A stretch of 64,000 bases of DNA from Empedobacter tilapiae (GTDB taxonomy: Bacteria > Bacteroidota > Bacteroidia > Flavobacteriales > Weeksellaceae): positions 186,001 through 250,000 of the forward strand of contig NZ_SRPE01000003.1 in NCBI RefSeq assembly GCF_004785645.1, written 5' to 3'. The notes beneath the pieces are model-generated. The model saw only the letters and a list, made by a program, of their open reading frames with translations. It had not been told where the DNA came from and made no database searches. The stretch's first letter is position 1; each line of letters begins with the position of its first letter. Made by a program: the position numbers and the translations under genes. Positions 45,310 to 53,578 of the stretch are shown here, in pieces.

Positions 45310-45944
45310 TGCCAAATTGGGTTATCATCAGTATTGGTTTTCTTGCGCAAGCACTTTTTTCGAGTCGTCTTATTTTACAATGGATTGTTTCTGAAAAGAA
45401 TAAGAAAGTTCTTACACCAAAATTATTTTGGGAAGTTAGCTTGTTTGCCTCTGTTTTGCTATTTTTATATGGTTATTTGCGTCATGATTTTTCGATTATG
45501 TTGGGACAAACATTGACGTATTATATCTATATCAGAAATATTCAACTACAAAATCATTGGAAAGAATTTCCGAAAATAGCACGCATTTTCTTGTATATTT
45601 TTCCTGCATTAATTGTTTTATATGGTTTCAATAACGGAATTTTTGATGTAGATTTATTATTCAAAAACGAAAAAATTCCGATGTGGCTTTTATCTTTAGG
45701 AGTCGTATCTCAGGTACTTTTCACATTTCGTTTCGTCTATCAATGGATTTATTCCGAACGAAAACACGAATCGCAATTACCAATGGGATTTTGGGCTATT
45801 AGTTTAACAGGATCATTGTTGATTTTAACTTACGCGATTATTCGAAAAGATCCCGTTTTATTTGTTGGTCATTTTATGGGATTTATCGTTTATGCGAGAA
45901 ATATATTAATCAAACGAAAAGAAAAAAATGGTTCAGTGGATTAA
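45309..45944 (+). CDS. Lipid-A-disaccharide-synthase N-terminal-domain (LABN) membrane protein, duplicated
   Basis: 211 residues with about five hydrophobic segments. Two halves repeat the LABN pattern: ISIGFLAQALFSSRLILQWIVSEK ... LFWEVSLFASVLLFLYGYL and LSLGVVSQVLFTFRFVYQWIYSERK ... GFWAISLTGSLLILTYAIIRKD. This small domain occurs in front of lipid A disaccharide synthase in some bacteria, or as a free membrane protein beside polyprenyl-sugar transferases. Overlap with GT2 (1 base) and GT39 (17 bases) suggests it moves or presents the lipid-linked sugar; that role is an inference. Confidence 0.85.
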   Translation: MPNWVIISIGFLAQALFSSRLILQWIVSEKNKKVLTPKLFWEVSLFASVLLFLYGYLRHDFSIMLGQTLTYYIYIRNIQLQNHWKEFPKIARIFLYIFPALIVLYGFNNGIFDVDLLFKNEKIPMWLLSLGVVSQVLFTFRFVYQWIYSERKHESQLPMGFWAISLTGSLLILTYAIIRKDPVLFVGHFMGFIVYARNILIKRKEKNGSVD

Positions 45945-47559
45945 GCAAAATTCAGTTTTATTTTTAATCATCGTAACAATTTTGATGTTGTTTGTCAATC
46001 TTGGCGTTTTACAAACCAACATTATGGAAGCTCGAAACATTATTTCGGCGCGAGAAATGGTACACGATGGAAATTGGATTTTTACTACTCTTAACGGTTT
46101 ACCTCGTTATGAAAAGCCTCCTTTACCAACTTGGATTACAGCTGCTTTTGGAAGTGTTTTTGGTTTCGAAAACTTTTTTTGGTTACGCATTCCAGTTGTT
46201 TTAATTACCATTTTATTGGTCGTTTGGTTTTATAAAACATTAACGCATTTCGATTTAACAAAACACCAAGTTGTTAATTCTTCATTGGTTTTAATTACTT
46301 CATTTTACGTGTTTTTCTCTGGAAGAGACAACAATTGGGACATGTACACGCATAGTTTTGTGATGGGAGCGATATTGTTTTTGGTAAAAGAATTTCAATC
46401 ATCAAAATTTAATTTATTCAACTTTATTGCTGCATTTTTCTTGTTAGGATGCTCAATTATGAGCAAAGGTCCAGTTTCGTTGTATGCGTTATTTTTACCG
46501 TTTTTAATTGCTTATTTTATTGTTTATAGATACAAATTAGGAAGAAATTTAGGAATCACAATTTTAACGATAATATTAGGTTGCGTTGTAGGATTTGCAT
46601 GGATGATGTATGTTAAATATTTTGATGCAGAACATTTTTTAGCTGCTTCTCAAAAAGAAGTAAATAATTGGCATAGTTACAACACTCGCCCAATTTATTA
46701 CTATTGGAGTTTCTTTACACAATCTGGTTTATGGACAATTCCGGCTTTGGTAAGTTTGATTTATCCTTATCTCAAAAGTAAAGTTGCAAACAAAAAAGCT
46801 TATCAATTTGCTTGGTTATGGACAATTTTATCAGTGGTTTTATTATCTGTAATTCCAGAAAAAAAATCAAGATATTTATTACCAGTTTTAATTCCATTAG
46901 CGATGAATATTGGCTTTTATATTGAATATTTACGATTAGAATTCAAAAATTTATCAAATAAAACTGAACGATATTTTACCAATTTTACGTTTGGTTTATA
47001 CGGAATAATAGGAATTGCGATTTCAGTTGGTGTTTTTATTTACACAAAAGATCGTTTATCAGAATTTTTAGTTTGGTCGATTCCTTTTGCTGTTGTAGGA
47101 TTAATTTTAGGAATCTCAATTCTCAAAGGATTAAAGATAAAATCATTCGAACAGATATTTTACTCAACTATTTTATTGATGTGCTCGGTTGTTGCGTTTG
47201 GATTTCCACTTTCTAAATTAACTTTTTCCGAAGAGTTTTATTCTTCTGCCAAAAATTTAAAGAAATTAGAACAGCAAAATCAAATTAAAACATACGAATG
47301 GCAAAGTTTTGTTCCTGAAATAGTGTTGGATTATGGGACTTCAATTTCTGCAATTAGCGATGGCAAGAAAACTATTTTCCCGAAAGAAGAGAAATTTGGA
47401 ATGTTAGCAAGTCCGTCAGATTCTACTTTTTTTGCGGATCATTTCAATAATTACTCAATCAAAAAAATTGGTGCGGTCGATTTGAATCATTCTTCAAAAG
47501 ATCAAAAAAATTATAATGATCGTATTCAAAGAAATTATTATTTGATTCAAAAAAAGTGA
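45928..47559 (+). CDS. ArnT-like family 39 glycosyltransferase
   Basis: 543 residues with about eleven TM segments. NLGVLQTNIMEARNIISAREMVHDGNWIFTTLNGLPRYEKPPLPTW contains the periplasmic GT39/ArnT signature (E-A-R and Y-E-K-P-P-L), the catalytic acidic residues of the first loop. It would transfer a sugar from a lipid carrier to an acceptor in the periplasm, for example lipid A or an O-glycan. It overlaps the LABN gene by 17 bases; the set resembles an ArnC-flippase-ArnT module. Confidence 0.88.
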   Translation: MVQWIKQNSVLFLIIVTILMLFVNLGVLQTNIMEARNIISAREMVHDGNWIFTTLNGLPRYEKPPLPTWITAAFGSVFGFENFFWLRIPVVLITILLVVWFYKTLTHFDLTKHQVVNSSLVLITSFYVFFSGRDNNWDMYTHSFVMGAILFLVKEFQSSKFNLFNFIAAFFLLGCSIMSKGPVSLYALFLPFLIAYFIVYRYKLGRNLGITILTIILGCVVGFAWMMYVKYFDAEHFLAASQKEVNNWHSYNTRPIYYYWSFFTQSGLWTIPALVSLIYPYLKSKVANKKAYQFAWLWTILSVVLLSVIPEKKSRYLLPVLIPLAMNIGFYIEYLRLEFKNLSNKTERYFTNFTFGLYGIIGIAISVGVFIYTKDRLSEFLVWSIPFAVVGLILGISILKGLKIKSFEQIFYSTILLMCSVVAFGFPLSKLTFSEEFYSSAKNLKKLEQQNQIKTYEWQSFVPEIVLDYGTSISAISDGKKTIFPKEEKFGMLASPSDSTFFADHFNNYSIKKIGAVDLNHSSKDQKNYNDRIQRNYYLIQKK

Positions 47560-47613
47560 TTAAATTTCGAGTAAAATTTTTAGCTTAAATTTTCGTTATT
47601 CTAATAAAATCTT

Positions 47614-50600
47614 TTGCAGTTTCGGATTCTATTTTTTCTATGTTTTTGGTTAGTGAACAGTTTTGTTTTTGCTCAACATTTTGGGTGGAAAAATCCTAAT
47701 TTTAGACAAGATTCTGTTCAACTTTCTGATACGATAAAGCTTACAAATAAAGGGATTTTATCCGAAAAATTTCAAGTTTTAGATTCGACAGGAAATCCAA
47801 TTTCAAAAGAATTTTATACGATAAATTTTGAACGAAACGAAGTTTATTTCAATTCTTCAATAGCCAAACAAATGGTGAAAATTCAGTATTTTGTTAATCC
47901 AAAATTAGCCGAGTCTGTTTTTTATGCCAAAAATCCGAATATCATTGTCAACGATGCAAAACCAGTTGATATTTTTCATCAAATAGAACCGAATTCTAAA
48001 CAAGCGAACAAAGATGTTTTTGATGGTTTGAATAGCAAAGGTTCGATGGTTCGTGGAATTCGTTTTGGAAACAATCAAAGTGCGTCTGTGCAATCTTCGT
48101 TAGATTTGGAATTGTCAGGAAAATTATCAGATGATATTACGGTAAATGCAGCAATTGCGGATAATAATGTGCCAATAGAATCAGATGGTTACACGCAAAA
48201 TCTGCAAGAATTTGATAAAGTTTACATCGAGTTAGCGAGTAAAAATTCAAAAATTCGAGCTGGTCATATTGATATTAATACGAATCAAGAACGAGATTTT
48301 TTCAATCCCTTTAATCAAAAAGTAACTGGTTTACAATTATCAACTCAGTTGAAAGGAGAAAAATCCTTGACCAATATTTTTGCTTCTGGAAGTATTACAC
48401 GAGGCGAATTTATGCGCGTTAATTTTGTTGGACAAGACGGAAATCAAGGTCCATACAGGCTTTCTGGGAAAAATAATGAATTGTATGTGATTATTATTTC
48501 GGGAAGTGAAAAAGTATATATTGATGGCGTTTTGTTGGAGCGAGGCGAGCAAAATGATTATGTGATTAATTACAATACGGGCGAAATTTCTTTTACTTCA
48601 AATCGATTGATTACCGCAAATACGCGAATTAATGTGGAGTATTTGTACAATTCTCGAAATTATTCACAAGTTTTACTTTATGGCGGAGCTGAATATGAAT
48701 TGGAGCGATTAAAATTGTCAGGTTTTTTCTTTTCTCAAGGAGATTCGAAAAATAATTCACTTGGAAATGATTTGACAGATGCTGAAAAGCAAATTTTGGC
48801 AAATGCAGGAAATGATCCAGATAAAATGTACACTGTTTCTGCTGAGAAAACGACCTATGATTCGAATAAAATTTTGTATCGAAAAGTAAATCAAAATGGT
48901 TTAGATATTTTCGAATATTCGACGGATCCAAATGATGAATTGTATCAAGTGGCTTTCACGTATGTTGGAGCTAATCAAGGAAATTACCGACAAATAAATG
49001 CGAATCAGAACGGAAAAGTCTTTCAATATAACGAAGCAATTGCTGGCGTTTTACAAGGTGATTATGAACCAATAAAACAATTAATTTCCCCTAAAAAAAT
49101 ACAGATTTATACGTTGAATGGTCAATATCAATTGAAAAATAATGGAAATATTGGTTTTAATTTTGGTTTGAGTAATTATGATCAAAATTTATTTTCATCG
49201 ATTGATGATCAAAATAATTCTGGTTTAGCAACTCGTGTTTATGGTGAAAAAACATTTTCTTTCAAAAATTGGAAAATTACACCTTATGCTGAATGGAATT
49301 TTATCAACAAAAATTATAAAAGTGCCGAGCGTTTACGAGCTGTTGAATTTGCTCGAGATTTTAATTTGGATCAAGAATTAAGTGGTGTTAATCAGAATTT
49401 TATTACGACGAAAATTAATTCATCTTGGAAAGAAAAATTTACTGCACAATATAAATTCGATTATCTTGAAAATACTGGTTTGTACAAAGGTTTGAGAAAT
49501 CAACTTGATGCGAATTATAAAACTGAAAAAGACGAAATCGTTGCGCAAGCAAATATTTTATCAACAAAAGCAACGCTTCAAAATACCAATTTTGCGCGTT
49601 ATATGGTAGATGGAAAACGAAAAATTGGAAATAAATTTTGGGTTGGAGCGAGAGTTTGGGGCGAAAATAATGACATGGATGATTTGACAAAAAATCAAAA
49701 ATCAGATTTGAGTTTTAAATGGAATGAATTTCAGTTGAAAGGAGGTTTTGCAGATTCGATAGGTCATAAAATTGATTTAACAGTTTATCAACGTCAAGAT
49801 GATTCGGTTCGTTTAGGAACTTGGCAAAATATTCAACAAAGTAAAGGCGCTATTTTTAATTCAACTTTAATTCAAAAACAAAATCATCAATTGAGTTTAA
49901 ATTTCCATTATCGACGAGTTAATTATCAATTTTTAGATGCGCCGAACGAAGATTTTATGACAGGAAGCGTAAAGTGGTACAAAGCTTTTTTCAATCAAGG
50001 TTTACAATTAAATGTAGATTATGAAGTGGGAAGTGGAGTAGAACCGCAGCGTGAGTTTCAGTACGTAAAAGTTTCGGATGGAATGGGAATTTACAAATGG
50101 ACGGATTATAATGGCGATGGAATTGAGCAAATTGATGAGTTTGAAGTGGCTGAATTTATCGATCAGGCAAATTATATTCGCGTTTATACGAATACAATTG
50201 AGTATTTGAAAACTAATAAAAATCAATTCAATTTTACGTTGCGTTTTCGTCCAAAACAAGTTTTTAATACCGAAAATGAATTTTGGAATCGTTGGATGTT
50301 TCAACAAAATATTTCTGCAAGTAATTCGTTACGTAAGGAGGGAACTACATTAGAGTGGAATCCTTTTACGAATTCTGCTCAAATTTTAGGCAAAACAAGA
50401 AGTATTCGTTCGTCGATTTTCTTTAATCAAGGAATACAATATAAATGGTCATCGAATTTTATTTATAATCAACAACAATCCCAAACGTATGTTTATACAG
50501 GTTCTGAATACCGTGATTCGGACAGTTATTTGTTGCAAATACGTTATAAGATTTTGCAAGATTTAATCGCAAGTTTCGATACCGAATATATGGTGATTAA

Positions 50601-51036
50601 CAGCGATTCAGAATTATTTTTGAGTAGACGATATAAGTTAAATAATCTTCGTTTATCACGAAAAATCACTTATCAAACAGAAAAAGATCTAGTTGCGTCG
50701 TTATTTTATAATTATCAAAATAAGAAAAATGTTTCGGGTGAAGAACAATTAAATCAGTCGGATTTAGGAACAGAAATTCAATGGAATAGTTCGGATAAAA
50801 TGAGTTTGTTGGGAAGTTTTAGTTTTATCAATAATAAATTTATCGGAAATCAAGAATCTGTTGTTGGAAATCAAATGATGGAAGGTTTACGTGCTGGAAA
50901 TAATTTTGTTTGGCAGTTGCAAATTCAACGACAAATCACAAGTTTTTTGCAATTGAATATTTCGTATGATGGACGAAAAACTGAAGAAAATAAGCCAATA
51001 CATACGGGAAGTGTACAAGTGCAGGCGAGGTTTTAA
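47614..51036 (+). CDS. Very large outer-membrane beta-barrel protein
   Basis: 1140 residues, ending in the outer-membrane terminal Phe (QVQARF). A signal peptide (QFRILFFLCFWLVNSFVFAQ) is only obtained if the TTG at 47614 is the start; an in-frame stop lies three codons earlier and the next Met is at residue 88. Beta-strand repeats are dense through the whole length (for example SGKLSDDITVNAAIADNNVPIESDG and later barrel strands with aromatic girdles). I do not recognise the family; it is a Bacteroidota-type barrel without plug. It follows GT39 by 54 bases, so it may be part of the same locus, but a terminator ends it. Confidence 0.82.
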   Translation: MQFRILFFLCFWLVNSFVFAQHFGWKNPNFRQDSVQLSDTIKLTNKGILSEKFQVLDSTGNPISKEFYTINFERNEVYFNSSIAKQMVKIQYFVNPKLAESVFYAKNPNIIVNDAKPVDIFHQIEPNSKQANKDVFDGLNSKGSMVRGIRFGNNQSASVQSSLDLELSGKLSDDITVNAAIADNNVPIESDGYTQNLQEFDKVYIELASKNSKIRAGHIDINTNQERDFFNPFNQKVTGLQLSTQLKGEKSLTNIFASGSITRGEFMRVNFVGQDGNQGPYRLSGKNNELYVIIISGSEKVYIDGVLLERGEQNDYVINYNTGEISFTSNRLITANTRINVEYLYNSRNYSQVLLYGGAEYELERLKLSGFFFSQGDSKNNSLGNDLTDAEKQILANAGNDPDKMYTVSAEKTTYDSNKILYRKVNQNGLDIFEYSTDPNDELYQVAFTYVGANQGNYRQINANQNGKVFQYNEAIAGVLQGDYEPIKQLISPKKIQIYTLNGQYQLKNNGNIGFNFGLSNYDQNLFSSIDDQNNSGLATRVYGEKTFSFKNWKITPYAEWNFINKNYKSAERLRAVEFARDFNLDQELSGVNQNFITTKINSSWKEKFTAQYKFDYLENTGLYKGLRNQLDANYKTEKDEIVAQANILSTKATLQNTNFARYMVDGKRKIGNKFWVGARVWGENNDMDDLTKNQKSDLSFKWNEFQLKGGFADSIGHKIDLTVYQRQDDSVRLGTWQNIQQSKGAIFNSTLIQKQNHQLSLNFHYRRVNYQFLDAPNEDFMTGSVKWYKAFFNQGLQLNVDYEVGSGVEPQREFQYVKVSDGMGIYKWTDYNGDGIEQIDEFEVAEFIDQANYIRVYTNTIEYLKTNKNQFNFTLRFRPKQVFNTENEFWNRWMFQQNISASNSLRKEGTTLEWNPFTNSAQILGKTRSIRSSIFFNQGIQYKWSSNFIYNQQQSQTYVYTGSEYRDSDSYLLQIRYKILQDLIASFDTEYMVINSDSELFLSRRYKLNNLRLSRKITYQTEKDLVASLFYNYQNKKNVSGEEQLNQSDLGTEIQWNSSDKMSLLGSFSFINNKFIGNQESVVGNQMMEGLRAGNNFVWQLQIQRQITSFLQLNISYDGRKTEENKPIHTGSVQVQARF

Positions 51037-51078
51037 AATAATAAAAGACGATTTCAAAAATCGTCTTTTATTATTTTT
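51037..51078. terminator. Strong bidirectional terminator
   Basis: An 18-bp perfect stem AATAATAAAAGACGATTT with its complement, loop CAA, then a T-run; between the barrel gene and the convergent TonB receptor. Confidence 0.9.
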
Positions 51079-51079
51079 T

Positions 51080-53446
51080 TTACATTCTGTTTACTTCATC
51101 AGAGTTCCCTGTTTCTCGGTTTTTAACAGATAATTTGTTGCTTCCGAATTTATAATTGATTCCAATTCGAATACTTTGCATATCCCATACATTTGCAAAT
51201 TTTTGTATTACTCCATTATTATTTTGAGACAAGTGTTCTTGTGCTTTAAAAATATCTGTAGCATTCAAGCTTAATTCTAATTTTTTGTCGAAGATCAAAT
51301 ATTTGAATGAAAGATTAAATCTTGCATAAGGTTTTAGTGAATAATTTTGAAATGTTTCACCAAAATTTTGAAAGTAAAGCAAGTTGACAAATAACGTTTT
51401 CTTTTCGTTCAGCGTGAAGTCATTTGATGTAAATAAAGAGCTCGACCAGCCTTTGAAACGTTGTGTGGAAATTGCTACATTAGAACTTGAATAACTTACT
51501 TGAAAAGTAGAGGTACTTGTCCACCATTTTGTAGGATTAAATGTTAAACTTTGCGTCACGCCAATTTCGTCAGAATCTACAAAATTCATCCAAATAAAGG
51601 CATTGTTTTGCGTATTAGGATCAATAATAGAAGCTTGATTAACACCGTTTCTCAAACTCGAAAGGTAAACTCGTGTATCTAATTTTTTATACGTAAAAGT
51701 CAACTCAAAGTTATGTGTAAAAGCTGGTTGTAAAAAAGGATTTCCTTCATTATAAGTGTATTCGTTTTCAATCATTCTGAAAGGATTTAAACTTTCATAA
51801 TTTGGACGATTGATTCGACGCGAATAATTAAATCCAAGCGAAGTTTTGTCATTAAACGTGTGTAACAAATAGAAACTTGGGAATAATTTTATATAATCAG
51901 TTTTATTGGTTTGATTTTTCTCTCTCGAAAATCCTTCGGTTTGTGTAGCTTCTAAACGCAGGCCAGCTTGCATTTGCCATTTTTCTCCAAACTTTTTGTT
52001 TCCAGAAACATAAACCGCTTCGTTTTTTTCTTTGTATTTGAAAAGATTTGATAGATCAGTGTCAAATGTATAATCTAAGTTTTCATTAGCTTCAAAAGCT
52101 TCAATCAGATTGTTTGATTTTGTCTGCGAAATTCTTGCACCAAAACTCAAATTAATGGTTTTCATAGGAAATTCAACATCTATTTTACCAGATAAATTCT
52201 CAATTCTATTATCCAAGTTACTTTTTCCTCCGAAGAAAGTATTGTTTATCTCATTACTATTATTATCAAATTCTTTTGAAGAAAAATTACGATTCATTGG
52301 AGAAGTATAATTTGCATAATCTGCGTCAAAAGAAATCTTTTTTCCCAGCGAATCAATTTTATATTCTGAAAATAGATTAATCAAAATTTGATTGGTCTTT
52401 TGATTTGAGAAAGAATTTCCACGATTTGTTTTAATGATTTGATTCAAATTATTTTTGAAGAATAATTGTTGTGGATTTTCAGAATCAGCCTTACCGTTAT
52501 TAATTGAAAGTTTAGTTCCAACAGACCATTTATCAGTTAATTTATAATCAACAGCCAAATTTCCACCAATGTATTTGTAAATATAATCTGTATACGAAAC
52601 ACTGTGACGACGATTATCAGTAAAAAATAATTCGTTATCCCAAGTTCTCAAAAATCGACGATCGCCAATATTCATAGAACTTTGAATTGTCCACTTCTTT
52701 TTTTGAAGATTGTATGCAGCATTAAATCTTTCTGTGTTGCGCAAAGAACGTTGATAAGAACCTCCGATATTTGCATTCCAACTATCTTTTTTGATTCGCT
52801 TCGTTACAATGTTGAGAATTCCACTATTTCCTTCGGCTTCATATTTTGCTGGTGGAGTTGTAATTACTTCTATTTTCGAAATATCACTTGCGCTCATACT
52901 TTCTAAGTAATTTGCCAAATCGGTTTGTGACATATAAGTTGGTTTATCATCAATCAAAACCATTACAGAATTTTTTCCTGAAATTGCAATTGCATCACCT
53001 GCTACATTTAGTCCAGGTGTTACACGTAAAACGTCCATCGCAGTTCCTCCTGCTGCTGAAGTAGAGTTTTCTACATTGAAAACAAACCGGTCAATTTTGC
53101 GCTCCATTACTTTTTTCTGTGCATCAACTACCACTTCTTTTAAATTTGTTGAAGTTTTTATCTCGATTCTTCCTAGATCTATTGGTTGTTGTAAAATGAT
53201 TTCTTTCTGAAAAACAACTTGTTCAAAATAGATAACTTCTAATTGATAAGTGTCTAATTTTGTATCAATACTGAATTGACCAACTTCATTTGTTGTAAGA
53301 TTAATGATTGTGTCCTGATTAGAAAGACTAATATCTAAATAAGGAACTGCTTGGTTATTTTCGAAAAATTCACCTTTTAATTCGTAAGTCTGTGCAGATA
53401 TAATAACCGAACATAATAAGAAAGAGAGTTGAATAAATGTTTTCAT
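51080..53446 (-). CDS. TonB-dependent receptor of the OMP_b-brl_3 family
   Basis: 788 residues: signal peptide, a carboxypeptidase-like beta domain (YELKGEFFENNQAVPYLDISL, about 20-95), a plug (GTAMDVLRVTPGLNVAGDAIAISGKNSVMVLIDDKPTYMSQTDLANYLESMSASDISKIEVITTPPAKYEAEGNSGILNIVTKR) and a long barrel. The TonB box region is not clear. This architecture is the Bacteroidota outer-membrane barrel type, for importing unknown substrates, often iron or peptide compounds. The 21-bp-period direct repeats (53499-53530) lie 53 bases upstream of its ATG, a likely activator site. Confidence 0.88.
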   Translation of the reverse strand: MKTFIQLSFLLCSVIISAQTYELKGEFFENNQAVPYLDISLSNQDTIINLTTNEVGQFSIDTKLDTYQLEVIYFEQVVFQKEIILQQPIDLGRIEIKTSTNLKEVVVDAQKKVMERKIDRFVFNVENSTSAAGGTAMDVLRVTPGLNVAGDAIAISGKNSVMVLIDDKPTYMSQTDLANYLESMSASDISKIEVITTPPAKYEAEGNSGILNIVTKRIKKDSWNANIGGSYQRSLRNTERFNAAYNLQKKKWTIQSSMNIGDRRFLRTWDNELFFTDNRRHSVSYTDYIYKYIGGNLAVDYKLTDKWSVGTKLSINNGKADSENPQQLFFKNNLNQIIKTNRGNSFSNQKTNQILINLFSEYKIDSLGKKISFDADYANYTSPMNRNFSSKEFDNNSNEINNTFFGGKSNLDNRIENLSGKIDVEFPMKTINLSFGARISQTKSNNLIEAFEANENLDYTFDTDLSNLFKYKEKNEAVYVSGNKKFGEKWQMQAGLRLEATQTEGFSREKNQTNKTDYIKLFPSFYLLHTFNDKTSLGFNYSRRINRPNYESLNPFRMIENEYTYNEGNPFLQPAFTHNFELTFTYKKLDTRVYLSSLRNGVNQASIIDPNTQNNAFIWMNFVDSDEIGVTQSLTFNPTKWWTSTSTFQVSYSSSNVAISTQRFKGWSSSLFTSNDFTLNEKKTLFVNLLYFQNFGETFQNYSLKPYARFNLSFKYLIFDKKLELSLNATDIFKAQEHLSQNNNGVIQKFANVWDMQSIRIGINYKFGSNKLSVKNRETGNSDEVNRM

Positions 53447-53498
53447 CTTGTATTAATTTTAAACAAATATTCGGATAGTTGGCCGTATTTCATTTATG

Positions 53499-53530
53499 TT
53501 ATCGACGAACCCGGATAGATTATCGACGAA
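53499..53530 (-). promoter_or_regulatory. Direct repeats with 21-base period, LytTR-like activator site
   Basis: TTATCGACGAA occurs at 53499-53509 and again at 53520-53530, a period of 21 bases, i.e. two helical turns on one DNA face. Shorter GGATAG copies lie nearby at 53473-53478 and 53513-53518. LytTR-family regulators bind direct repeats with this spacing. The pair lies upstream of the TonB receptor gene and its weak -7 motif at about 53464. Confidence 0.5.
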
Positions 53531-53538
53531 TTAGATTA

Positions 53539-53578
53539 AAACCAAAAACCTCGAGAAATTTCTCGAGGTTTTTGGTTT
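53539..53578 (-). terminator. 40-base perfect palindrome acting as terminator
   Basis: The element AACCAAAAACCTCGAGAAA with its exact complement overlaps the stop codon of the upstream plug protein gene; a T-rich tract follows on the minus strand. It is the terminator of that gene. Confidence 0.75.

Noticed and set aside
53539-53578. 40-base perfect palindrome considered as an operator or recombination site
   Set aside because: It sits at the stop codon of the plug protein gene with a T-rich tract downstream, which is a terminator.
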